DNA of 44,064 nt, from contig JAKPQA010000349.1 of NCBI GenBank assembly GCA_029547025.1, forward strand, positions 1 through 44,064, in the 5' to 3' direction. The notes beneath the pieces are model-generated. The model did no database searches, was not told the origin of the DNA, and saw only the letters and a program-made list of their open reading frames with translations. Positions 8,367 through 16,023 of this stretch are shown piece after piece. Position 1 is the stretch's first letter; each line of letters opens with the position of its first letter. The position numbers and the translations under genes were made by a program. This DNA comes from Armatimonadota bacterium (lineage in GTDB: Bacteria; Armatimonadota; Zipacnadia; UBA1398; JAKPQA01).

Positions 8367-8929
8367 CCCGTGACGATGCATATGCGTTGCTGACCGAGTA
8401 CACGAAGACACCGAGCCTGATCGGGCACGCACTGGCGGTGGAGGCGGCCATGCGCTTCTATGCGGCGAAGCTCGGGGGAGATCCGGAGGAGTGGGCCGCC
8501 GTGGGCCTGCTTCACGACATGGACTATGAACGGTGGCCGGATCTCGAGGACCATCCGTTCCGCGGCGCCGAGATCATGCGGGACCGTGGGGTGCCCGAGC
8601 TTTGGATTCGAGCGGTACTATCGCACGGTGACCACACGGGGGTGCCCCGCGAGACGCCAATGGAGAAGGCGCTGTTTGCCGTGGATGAGCTCACGGGCTT
8701 CATCGTGGCCTGCGCGTTGGTGCGGCCGAGCCGGAGTCTGGCGGATCTCGGTGCCAAGTCGGTGAAGAAGAAGATGAAGGACCGCTCGTTTGCAGCCAAG
8801 GTCAACCGCGAAGCCATCGAAGCCGGAGCCGCAGTGCTGGGCGTGCCGGTGGACGAGCACATCGAGAACGTCATCGAGGCCATGCGAGGGATCGAGAGCC
8901 AGCTGGGGTTGGGCGCGGGCGCGCCGTAG
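8363..8929 (+). CDS. HD-domain (HDIG-like) phosphohydrolase
   Basis: A 188-residue protein whose ATG overlaps the URO-D stop (ATGA, 4 nt), implying translational coupling. It fits a compact HD domain: His22 after the first helix, the His51-Asp52 pair in GLLHDMDYE, SHGDH with His88 and His91, and Asp108 in AVDELTGFI. These residues normally bind one or two divalent metals and hydrolyse phosphoesters, often nucleotides. The substrate cannot be told from the sequence. The stop codon lies inside the hairpin at 8915-8944, which ends the MoxR-URO-D-HD unit. Confidence 0.88.
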   Translation: MTRDDAYALLTEYTKTPSLIGHALAVEAAMRFYAAKLGGDPEEWAAVGLLHDMDYERWPDLEDHPFRGAEIMRDRGVPELWIRAVLSHGDHTGVPRETPMEKALFAVDELTGFIVACALVRPSRSLADLGAKSVKKKMKDRSFAAKVNREAIEAGAAVLGVPVDEHIENVIEAMRGIESQLGLGAGAP

Positions 8930-8944
8930 CCACGTCGCGCCCGC
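8915..8944. terminator. Bidirectional hairpin between convergent genes
   Basis: GCGGGCGCG (8915-8923) pairs perfectly with CGCGCCCGC (8936-8944) around a 12-nt loop that contains the stop codon of the HD gene. The convergent prepilin-like gene ends 4 nt further on. It is a plausible shared terminator without a U-tract. Confidence 0.55.
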
Positions 8945-8947
8945 GGT

Positions 8948-9625
8948 TCACCACACCACGGGTGGCTGCACCCCGGTGTCATACCACACCCACATGTTGG
9001 GGCCCGAGGCCGAGGGACGCAGTGTCGAGCTGAGTTTCATCGCTTTGGTGTGCCCGTCGCAGAACGCCCAGTTGACCATCCCCGCATGGATCCCCTCACC
9101 ATTGCGCACCGGGATCCCGTTGGTGGACCAGAGGCCAAGATCGGGACACGGCCAGTCCGTCTCACAGTACATGATGGTGCCGGACGCATCCTGGATCGAA
9201 CCCTCCGATCCGCCGTCCAGGTAGGCGTTGAGCGCGTAGGCGTGACGGAAGGACATCGAGCGGAACGTGGCCGACCCATCGCGATTGCCGGACACGTCGC
9301 GCGAAGGACACTGGAAAATCTCATAGTTGCGCAGACACGGCTGCAGCGCCTCGACCCAGAAGTAGCAGCGAATGGTTCCCTGTCCGTCGAAGAACCGGTA
9401 CGAGTATCCGCCCACCGGGTAGTAACGCAGCATGGGGAACCGCTGATCCCAGTCACTCATGTAGATGGCTGTGGCCATGCTGAGCTGCTTGATGTTGGAA
9501 AGGCAACTGATGGACCGGGCCTTCTCCCGTGCTTTGGCGAACACGGGGAACAGGATCGACGCCAGGATCGCGATGATTGCCATGACGACCAGTAGCTCGA
9601 TCAGGGTGAATCCGCGGTTCCTCAC
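8948..9625 (-). CDS. Prepilin-like (DUF1559-type) protein with H-X9-DG motif
   Basis: A 225-residue type II/IV pseudopilin-like protein. GTG 9625 is chosen because GGAGG lies 8 nt upstream; the GTG at 9634 overlaps that SD and cannot use it. The short basic leader ends at Gly5, followed by [18 protein letters not shown], the prepilin peptidase site and membrane helix, then [12 protein letters not shown], a signature common in Armatimonadota-like genomes. The C-terminal half contains His, nine residues, then Asp-Gly ([12 protein letters not shown]), the processing-associated H-X9-DG motif. Six Cys residues suggest disulfides in the exported domain. No secretion ATPase or assembly genes are nearby, so it is one of the orphan copies typical of such genomes. 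Confidence 0.92.
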   Translation of the reverse strand: MRNRGFTLIELLVVMAIIAILASILFPVFAKAREKARSISCLSNIKQLSMATAIYMSDWDQRFPMLRYYPVGGYSYRFFDGQGTIRCYFWVEALQPCLRNYEIFQCPSRDVSGNRDGSATFRSMSFRHAYALNAYLDGGSEGSIQDASGTIMYCETDWPCPDLGLWSTNGIPVRNGEGIHAGMVNWAFCDGHTKAMKLSSTLRPSASGPNMWVWYDTGVQPPVVW

Positions 9626-9643
9626 GTGCGCCACCTCCGGCTA

Positions 9644-9661
9644 GGCGGGCCACAGCCCGCC
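9644..9661 (-). promoter_or_regulatory. Hairpin in the leader of the prepilin-like gene
   Basis: GGCGGGC (9644-9650) and GCCCGCC (9655-9661) form a 7-bp stem with a 4-nt loop just upstream of the SD of the prepilin-like gene. It could modulate translation or end read-through from the fucosidase gene. I found no convincing promoter in the remaining 9662-9835. Confidence 0.35.
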
Positions 9662-9835
9662 GAGACCCATTACGTATGTCCCGTGCTCGGACCGGATGCC
9701 GGTTCGAGTGGGGTTTCGCGGCCGCAACGGGTCCCAGTACCAGTCTAGCGCGCCAGCGGCATGTGTGCCGGCGACTGCGCCGCGCGGCCCGCCCACCACC
9801 CAGTATGACGTCCCTGCAGCTCGTCCAGTTGGGTT

Positions 9836-11119
9836 CTATTTCAGGAAAAGCTCAACGACGGGCACGACTACGTCGGGCTTGCGTACGGGCAGATGCAGGG
9901 TCAGTGTGTCCGGCGAGGGGCCGGCCATGCTCGCCTGATGCTCGGGCACCTCACCCATCTTCACCTCAGACGCATCATTCAGGAGCTGGGCGTACGCCAC
10001 CTTGCCGGCCAGTCCGTCAATGTGCAGTTGGACAAACGGCCAGGCGAAGATGTGAACGTAGAGCCGGTTGGTCTCAGGATTGTAGGTGAGCCGGCAATCC
10101 TGTGGGCATGGAATGCCATCCGGTGCCTGGGTGCAGCCGTAGATGGAGCGGCTGTGGCGCTTCATCCACTCCCCCATGCCGCGGAGGCGCTCCAGAGCTC
10201 GGTCGTCGAACTCGCCCCGGCCGGTTGGGCCGACATTCAGCAGCAGGTTGCCGCCGCGGCTCACGACCCCGATCAGCATCTGAACCAGCTGCTCGACGCT
10301 CTTCCAGGAGGCCTCGTCACGGTGATAGCCCCAGGAGCCGGAGAAGGTCTGGCAGGTCTCCCACACGACGGGTTGACCATCCACCTGGACCCATTCGCGG
10401 GGCATGAACTGCTCGGGCGTGCGGATATCCCACCCCCCCTCGACGTCCTGGAGGTCGAGGCGATCATTGACGATGATGCCGGGCTGGAGCTCCCGAGTCA
10501 TCTTGAGGAGCTCGAGGCTGTTCCAGTCGTTGCGGCCTTTCTCCGGAGGATAGCTGAAGTCGTAGAAAAGCACGTCGATCTTGCCATAGCCGGTGAGCAA
10601 CTCGCGCACCTGGCCATGGAGGTAGGCCGCATAGCGGGTCTGATCGCGCGTTGCATTGAGCGCCTCGCGGTCCGGGCGGCCGCGCATCGAGTGCAGGTTG
10701 TCGACGACGAAGTCGGGATGGTGCCAGTCGATGACCGAATGGTAGAACCCGACACGCAGGCCCCGCTCACGAAAGGCCTCGACCATGGGGCGAATCAGGT
10801 CTTTCCCGCACGGCGTGTTCGGAGCCTTGTAGTCGGTGAGCTGGGAGTCCCACAGGCAGAACCCATCGTGATGCTTGGTGGTCACCACGAAGTATTTCAT
10901 TCCGGCACCTGCCGCAGCCTCAGCCCACAGGCGTGGGTCATAGAGGTCGGGGTCAAAGTGACGGAAGTAGACGTCGTACTGCTCGTCGGGGATCTGCTCG
11001 ACATGCTTGACCCACTCGTGCCGAGCCGGCAGTGCGTACAGTCCCCAGTGGATGAACAGGCCGAATCGGTCGCGGACGAACCAACTGGTATCGCCGACCG
11101 TGGGTTTGGGCCGCACCAT
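9836..11119 (-). CDS. Alpha-L-fucosidase, GH29 family
   Basis: A 427-residue glycoside hydrolase that would release alpha-linked L-fucose by a retaining mechanism. ATG 11119 is chosen because GAGGAG lies 8 nt upstream and the domain begins directly after it; the longer open frame upstream has no support. Signatures: RFGLFIHWGLYALP (18-31), FVVTTKHHDGFCLWDS (77-92), GFYHSVIDWHHPDF, and DVLFYDFSYP, in which Asp187 is the probable nucleophile; NDR follows at 218-220. The tail contains the small C-terminal beta domain with GNLLLNVGPTGRGEF before it. There is no signal peptide, so it probably works in the cytoplasm on imported oligosaccharide. It is divergent from the leucine-rich-repeat gene. Confidence 0.93.
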   Translation of the reverse strand: MVRPKPTVGDTSWFVRDRFGLFIHWGLYALPARHEWVKHVEQIPDEQYDVYFRHFDPDLYDPRLWAEAAAGAGMKYFVVTTKHHDGFCLWDSQLTDYKAPNTPCGKDLIRPMVEAFRERGLRVGFYHSVIDWHHPDFVVDNLHSMRGRPDREALNATRDQTRYAAYLHGQVRELLTGYGKIDVLFYDFSYPPEKGRNDWNSLELLKMTRELQPGIIVNDRLDLQDVEGGWDIRTPEQFMPREWVQVDGQPVVWETCQTFSGSWGYHRDEASWKSVEQLVQMLIGVVSRGGNLLLNVGPTGRGEFDDRALERLRGMGEWMKRHSRSIYGCTQAPDGIPCPQDCRLTYNPETNRLYVHIFAWPFVQLHIDGLAGKVAYAQLLNDASEVKMGEVPEHQASMAGPSPDTLTLHLPVRKPDVVVPVVELFLK

Positions 11120-11346
11120 GGCACAGGCTCCTCTCAGTTCACCGCCGCGGCGCCAGCGAGGCCCCTCAGGATGCAGAGACGGCGCCGCCCAGGGCCCGGT
11201 GACCATCGCGAACGGAACGCTGACCCATTCGCGCCAACCGCCACCAGCGCCTTCGTCGGCCGAACGACGGCGGCCGTATCCTCCGGCATAGGGAATGGAG
11301 GACGGACTGGCGAATGGGTCAGTGGAGGGCGAAGGAGGAGAGACGC

Positions 11347-13029
11347 ATGATGCGCGCACTGGCTCGACCAGACCATGCGTTTGCGGCCGGACTCCTGTTT
11401 CTCGCTATGGCCTGCGTTGGCGGCTGCGGTGGCGACGGCAGCGGAGGCGGTAACCCCGATGTGGTTGGACCGGGCAACACCACGATCCAGGGGACCGTGG
11501 TCGACTCGGCCAACACCGGCAATGTCGTAGGGAACGCGTATGTCTATGTGCCGCCACGAGTGCGTGGCGAGGCGGGGTCCCGTACGACTGTAGTGGCCGC
11601 GACCCACTCGGCGGCCAACGGCACCTACACCCTCCAGGGCGTGCCGGAAGGCAACCAGACCATCATGGTCGTCCCCCCCGACGGGTCCAACTACGCACAG
11701 GAGGCACTGGACATTCAAGTGCCCGCCTCGGGAACGGTGAACCTGAGGCTGACCTTGACGGACCGGACCGTGGCCCTCGGCGTGTCCGAGGTCCGGGTTA
11801 CTCCCAGCCCTGCTGCACTGAACGTGGGCGGGCAGCAGCAGTTCACCGCAACCGTGATTGGTCCCAACTCGCAGGTACTCGCCCTCACTCCCACGTGGAT
11901 CGTGACCGGCAATATCGGCACGGTGGACCAGAATGGCCTGTTCACCGCGACGAGCGCCGGGAGCGGGCAAGTCACGGCCGTGGTGGCGGGCGTGACGGGC
12001 TCGGCGGATGTTACCGCTACGGCGTCGCTCATCGCAGATGCAGGGCTCGAAGCAGCCATCCGCGAGCACCTGGGCAACCCTGCCGGCAGTCTGACGGCGG
12101 CCCAACTGCAGAGCATGACCGGGACGCTTAACGCCAGCGACCGGGGCATCCGAAGCCTGAGCGGCATCGAGAACTGCACGGGCCTGTCGGGCATCCAGCT
12201 CGCCAACAACGCGATCTCCGACGCCACGCCGCTGTCGTCGCTGACTCAGCTCGCCTTCCTGGATGTGTCCACGAACCAGCTAACGAGTCTCAGCTTCGCA
12301 TCCTCGCTGAGCAACCTCATGGACCTGATCGCGTCGGGTAACCAGCTGACCAGCATGGCCCCGCTGGTGGGGCTGACCCACCTCACGGGACTGGACCTGT
12401 GCAGCAATCAGATCACGGACCTCTCGCCGCTGGCGAGCATGACCCAAGTTCTCGAACTGCGGATCGCCGACAACGGTATCACGAACGTGGCCCCGCTCTC
12501 GAACCTGGCCGGGCTGCAGATTCTGGACATCGGCCACAACCCGATCGGCAGCGTGAGCGTGATCTCCAGCCTGTCGGCTCTGACCCAACTCTCGATGGCC
12601 GAGTGCCTGCTCACCGATGTGGGGACCATATCGGCATTGACCAATCTCACGGCGCTGAACCTGGAGGGGAACCGGATCACCGACATCCTGCCCGTCACCT
12701 TACTTACGGGCCTCCGAGGACTGGATCTGTCCGGCAACGGGCTGGCGGACATCTCGACGATCGGCGCACTCACCCAGCTGAGGAATCTGGACCTGAGCGA
12801 CAACCTGATCGCGGATCTGGGCCCTCTGGCTGGGCTCACGTTCCTGTCCAACGTCAACCTGGCCAACAACGCCATTGCGGACATCTCGCCACTGGTGGCC
12901 AACGCCGGGCTTGGGGCCAATGACACCGTGAACCTCGTGGGACACCGCTTGGATCTGACACCCAACTCGGACGATCAGCAAGACGTGGACGCCCTGGTGG
13001 CGCGCGGTGTGAATGTGATTCTGACATAG
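11347..13029 (+). CDS. Leucine-rich-repeat lipoprotein with carboxypeptidase-regulatory-like and Big_2-like domains
   Basis: A 560-residue cell-surface protein. ATG 11347 follows GGAGGAG by 6 nt. The signal ends at a Gly/Cys cluster (AMAC or VGGC), so it is probably a lipoprotein. Residues about 45-140 resemble a carboxypeptidase-regulatory beta-sandwich (IQGTVVDSANTGNVVGNAYV, GTYTLQGVPEG). Residues about 150-235 form a Big_2-like bacterial Ig domain (VTPSPAALNVGGQQQFTATV). From about 270 to 540 there are tandem 21-22-residue leucine-rich repeats of the internalin type (LTQLAFLDVSTNQLTSL and similar). Such repeats bind proteins or glycans; the target is unknown. A hairpin at 13060-13079 follows the gene. 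Confidence 0.9.
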   Translation: MMRALARPDHAFAAGLLFLAMACVGGCGGDGSGGGNPDVVGPGNTTIQGTVVDSANTGNVVGNAYVYVPPRVRGEAGSRTTVVAATHSAANGTYTLQGVPEGNQTIMVVPPDGSNYAQEALDIQVPASGTVNLRLTLTDRTVALGVSEVRVTPSPAALNVGGQQQFTATVIGPNSQVLALTPTWIVTGNIGTVDQNGLFTATSAGSGQVTAVVAGVTGSADVTATASLIADAGLEAAIREHLGNPAGSLTAAQLQSMTGTLNASDRGIRSLSGIENCTGLSGIQLANNAISDATPLSSLTQLAFLDVSTNQLTSLSFASSLSNLMDLIASGNQLTSMAPLVGLTHLTGLDLCSNQITDLSPLASMTQVLELRIADNGITNVAPLSNLAGLQILDIGHNPIGSVSVISSLSALTQLSMAECLLTDVGTISALTNLTALNLEGNRITDILPVTLLTGLRGLDLSGNGLADISTIGALTQLRNLDLSDNLIADLGPLAGLTFLSNVNLANNAIADISPLVANAGLGANDTVNLVGHRLDLTPNSDDQQDVDALVARGVNVILT

Positions 13030-13059
13030 CCCCAGTGAAGTGATGCGCCGATAGATCAT

Positions 13060-13079
13060 GCGGCCTGGTGGCAGGCCGC
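13060..13079 (+). terminator. Hairpin after the leucine-rich-repeat gene
   Basis: GCGGCCT (13060-13066) pairs with AGGCCGC (13073-13079) around a 6-nt loop, 30 nt after the stop. GC-rich sequence without a U-tract follows. Confidence 0.5.
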
Positions 13080-13139
13080 GGGGCGGGCATCGATGAGCCG
13101 CTCGGACGCGCCGGGCAGGGCAGGGAGGGGAGGGGTGCC

Positions 13140-13766
13140 GTGGAGCCCAGGACCGTGACCACGAGTGTGGGTCCCGTTGTCCTTCGGCCTATGGACCGCG
13201 ACTACATCATGGCGGCGGACGAGGAGGACGCCGGGGTGTCGGTGGAGGTCCAGTGCCGGTGGCGGGAGGAGCCGTGGCCTAACCCACTCTATGAGACCTA
13301 CTTCCAGAAGCTCATCGAGGCCTATGGCTCGTGCGCCATCATGGCCTGGAGCGGCCGTACGGTCGTCGGATACCTCCCTTTCCGCCCCGTGGGCACGGGC
13401 ATGCCCCAGATCCCGTTTTGCATGCACTACTACGACGATCGTGACCTGGCTGCCGTTGAGGTCGCCCAACCGACTCCGTTTGACTCGTTGGCGCCCCGCA
13501 TCCTCCAGGTGCGGTGCCTGAGTGTTAAACCCTCACTGCGCCGAGGCGAACTGGACCGGGCGGCCGCCCAGTACCTGGTCGAGTGGGCCCGCGAACATGG
13601 CTGGCAGCGCATCGAAGGGTGGGCGCTCGCCGAGCCCGCCTGTGCGTGGCTGCCGGACATTCGGCTCTGGGAGCAGGTCGGGTTCCGTCGGGGCCAGCGG
13701 CGGCACATCAACGAGGACAATGCATGCACGCAGCGGCCTGGCTTCGAGTTCAGCATGGACCTGTGA
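13140..13766 (+). CDS. Probable GNAT-type N-acetyltransferase
   Basis: A 208-residue cytoplasmic protein. GTG 13140 is chosen because a G/A-rich SD (GGGGAGGGG) ends 5 nt upstream; frames extending further have no start support. The order of elements fits a GNAT fold: an N-terminal strand (VVLRPMDRDYIM), the strand AIMAWSGRTVVGYLPF, the strand ILQVRCLSVKPSLRRGELDRAAAQYLVEW, in which the acyl-CoA pyrophosphate loop would be RRGELDRA, and WEQVGFRR near the end. The Q/RxxGxG/A loop is not canonical, so the acetyl-CoA binding assignment is tentative. It ends 12 nt before the glycoside hydrolase gene and may be co-transcribed with it. Confidence 0.65.
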   Translation: MEPRTVTTSVGPVVLRPMDRDYIMAADEEDAGVSVEVQCRWREEPWPNPLYETYFQKLIEAYGSCAIMAWSGRTVVGYLPFRPVGTGMPQIPFCMHYYDDRDLAAVEVAQPTPFDSLAPRILQVRCLSVKPSLRRGELDRAAAQYLVEWAREHGWQRIEGWALAEPACAWLPDIRLWEQVGFRRGQRRHINEDNACTQRPGFEFSMDL

Positions 13767-13778
13767 GGTCGATGTGCC

Positions 13779-15842
13779 ATGGGCTGTCTCGCGACCGCGT
13801 GCCTCGCGGCCTTCATTCTGCCGGCCGGCGCGCCATCACCCTGGGATGAGTACCGCGCGATTCTGTGGATCAGTGAGTTACCCGCCGACCCGGGGAAGGC
13901 CGACCTGCTGTTCCGGCGGTTGAGGGAGATGGGCTGCAATGCGGCCTCATGCTACCCGGGGATGGACGCCGAAGCGTTTCGGCGCAACGGGGTGCCCTTC
14001 TATGTCGAGAACCTGACCCGATGCCTGTTCATCAAGGGTGATCGCGGGTGGGACGCCGCCTGGCAGGGCTTCCATGACACGCGAGACCCCGCGTACTTTG
14101 TCCGGAAGCCATGCCTGAACGATCCCGCGGTTCGCGAGGACGACTATCGCCGCATCGCGGAGGCGGTCGGACGATATGGCCCCTACCAGCCGTTCGCCTA
14201 TGACATTCGCGATGAGCCATCGGTGACCACATCAGCCAACCCCTTCGACTTCTGCCTCTGCGAGCGCTGCCTGTCGATGTTTCGGGAATGGCTGCAGGCT
14301 GAGTACGGCGGCCTCGAGGCCCTGAATGCCGAATGGGGTACCGCCCATGCGGCGTGGGACTCGGTTCGGCCCACAACCACGGATGAGGCGAAGGCGCGGG
14401 TGCGAGACGGGGACTGGAATCTGGCCGCGTGGGCCGACCACCGGGCATTCATGGACGCCACCTTCGCCGATGTCGTGGGTGACTTCGCGGCCCGCATCGT
14501 GGAGGCCGATCCTCACGCCCGGGCCGGCCTCGAAGGGACCCAGATGCCCCATGCCTTCGGCGGGTACGACTTCCCGAGTTTCCTGCCGAAGCTGGATTGG
14601 ATCGAGCCATATGACATGGGGAGCTCCCGGGAGATCGTGCGGTCGCTGGCGCCGGGTACTCCGTGCGTGTCCACTCTATTCGAATCGGACGAGAACCAGA
14701 TCACTCGCCGGCTGTGGTACCTGCTTCTCCATGGCGACCGTGGAGCCATCGTCTGGTGGAGCCCCGAGTGCATCGATCTCGAGGCCGAGGACATGCCGCT
14801 CACGGAGAAGGGCCGAGCTTACGCCCGGCCCTTCGGCGAGCTCACTTCAGACATCGGGCGAACCGTGATCGGCGCCCGGCCCGTCACCGACCCCGTCGCC
14901 ATCCACTACTCGCAGGCCAGCATCCGTGCTGACTGGATGATCGAGACGCAGCAAGATGGGGACACGTGGATTCGGCGGTTCTCCTCGTACGAGGCCGACC
15001 ACAACCAGCAGGCGGCCGCGCGGAATGCCATGGTGAAACTGGTGGAGGACCTCGGCCTGCAGGCCAAGTTCGTCGACTCGGCGCGGATCGAGGCGGGAGT
15101 GCTCGAGCAGGAGGGTTACCGCGTTCTGCTACTCCCTCGGTCGTATGCCCTGAGCGATGCCGAGGCCCAGGCCATAGGGCGTTTCGTCGAGGCCGGCGGC
15201 ACCGCCATTGCGGACGGGGTGTGCGGGCTGTTCGACGAGCACTGCCGCCTCCGTCCCGAGGGCGTCCTCGATGGGCTGTTCGGGGTCACCGGACACGCGT
15301 TGGCGTTCCAGGGCGACCCGGCCACGGAGGGAGCCGCCCCTGGCGGGCTCCCCCTCCTCGAGCCGGGTCTGCGGGCGACAGGCGGGGCACCCGCTGTCCT
15401 CGCGGATCGCCGCACCGGCAGTGGACGCGCGGTGTACCTGAACCGAGATGTCACCCCCTACGCGACGCTCCGGCTGCACCCGGGCACGGCGGCCGCGGCC
15501 ATCCGGAAGCTCATGGCCGGGTTCCTGCCCGATGACGTGAGGCCCTGGGCGCAAGTGATCGTAGCGGGTACCATGGAGCCCGCGCCGGCGTGCGAGGTCC
15601 ATCGGCTGCAAACGCCGGAGGATATGCTTCTCGCCGTCATGCGCAATCCGCAGTTCCAGATGTCCGAAGAGCTGCGAGCCTATGGTGGCAACGAGGCTCT
15701 GGAGACTCCGATGGCGGTGGAGATCCGCCTTCCGGCCCCGTTCGCCGTGCGGGACGCGCGCACGGGGGAGGAGCGCGGCATCACCGACCGGATCGAGGTT
15801 ACGCTCTCGCCCTGGGAGCCCGTGATCTATCGGCTGCAGTGA
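13779..15842 (+). CDS. Secreted GH42-like glycoside hydrolase (beta-galactosidase-like)
   Basis: A 687-residue protein with a signal peptide (residues 1-18, ending near PAGA). The N-terminal TIM barrel resembles GH42 and related clan A enzymes: YDIRDEPS with candidate acid/base Glu146, then CLCERCLSMFREWLQ and the YGGLEALNAEWGT segment, which matches the Cys-X2-Cys zinc-like motif and following helix of GH42. A second acidic stretch (WWSPECIDLEAED) may provide the nucleophile. From about residue 370 a Rossmann-like beta-galactosidase trimerisation domain follows (KFVDSARIEAG, VLLLPRSYALSD, VEAGGTAIADG). The C-terminus is a beta-sandwich. Its true substrate may differ from galactosides. GAGG upstream of ATG 13779 serves as SD. 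Confidence 0.82.
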   Translation: MGCLATACLAAFILPAGAPSPWDEYRAILWISELPADPGKADLLFRRLREMGCNAASCYPGMDAEAFRRNGVPFYVENLTRCLFIKGDRGWDAAWQGFHDTRDPAYFVRKPCLNDPAVREDDYRRIAEAVGRYGPYQPFAYDIRDEPSVTTSANPFDFCLCERCLSMFREWLQAEYGGLEALNAEWGTAHAAWDSVRPTTTDEAKARVRDGDWNLAAWADHRAFMDATFADVVGDFAARIVEADPHARAGLEGTQMPHAFGGYDFPSFLPKLDWIEPYDMGSSREIVRSLAPGTPCVSTLFESDENQITRRLWYLLLHGDRGAIVWWSPECIDLEAEDMPLTEKGRAYARPFGELTSDIGRTVIGARPVTDPVAIHYSQASIRADWMIETQQDGDTWIRRFSSYEADHNQQAAARNAMVKLVEDLGLQAKFVDSARIEAGVLEQEGYRVLLLPRSYALSDAEAQAIGRFVEAGGTAIADGVCGLFDEHCRLRPEGVLDGLFGVTGHALAFQGDPATEGAAPGGLPLLEPGLRATGGAPAVLADRRTGSGRAVYLNRDVTPYATLRLHPGTAAAAIRKLMAGFLPDDVRPWAQVIVAGTMEPAPACEVHRLQTPEDMLLAVMRNPQFQMSEELRAYGGNEALETPMAVEIRLPAPFAVRDARTGEERGITDRIEVTLSPWEPVIYRLQ

Positions 15843-16023
15843 CCCGGCCGGGAGGAGAGGCCATGGGCCGGGTCGAAGCACGATCTGTTGAGAGTTGAGA
15901 AGCAGTTGCTCGCCGCGGAGCGTCTGGCCCTATGGGCTGACCGGCGATTGCCATCGCGCGTGTGGAACGGCACCGCGCCGATGCGCCGTTGTGCGAGTCC
16001 TTCATCTACGAGGAGAGATCCCG

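Noticed and set aside
9893-11350. Plus-strand open frame (485 codons) opposite the GH29 fucosidase
   Set aside because: The GH29 motifs and SD support the minus-strand gene. The antisense frame is a composition artefact.
11125-12105. Minus-strand frame spanning the fucosidase/leucine-rich-repeat intergenic region
   Set aside because: It overlaps the SD-supported leucine-rich-repeat lipoprotein start and has no protein features.
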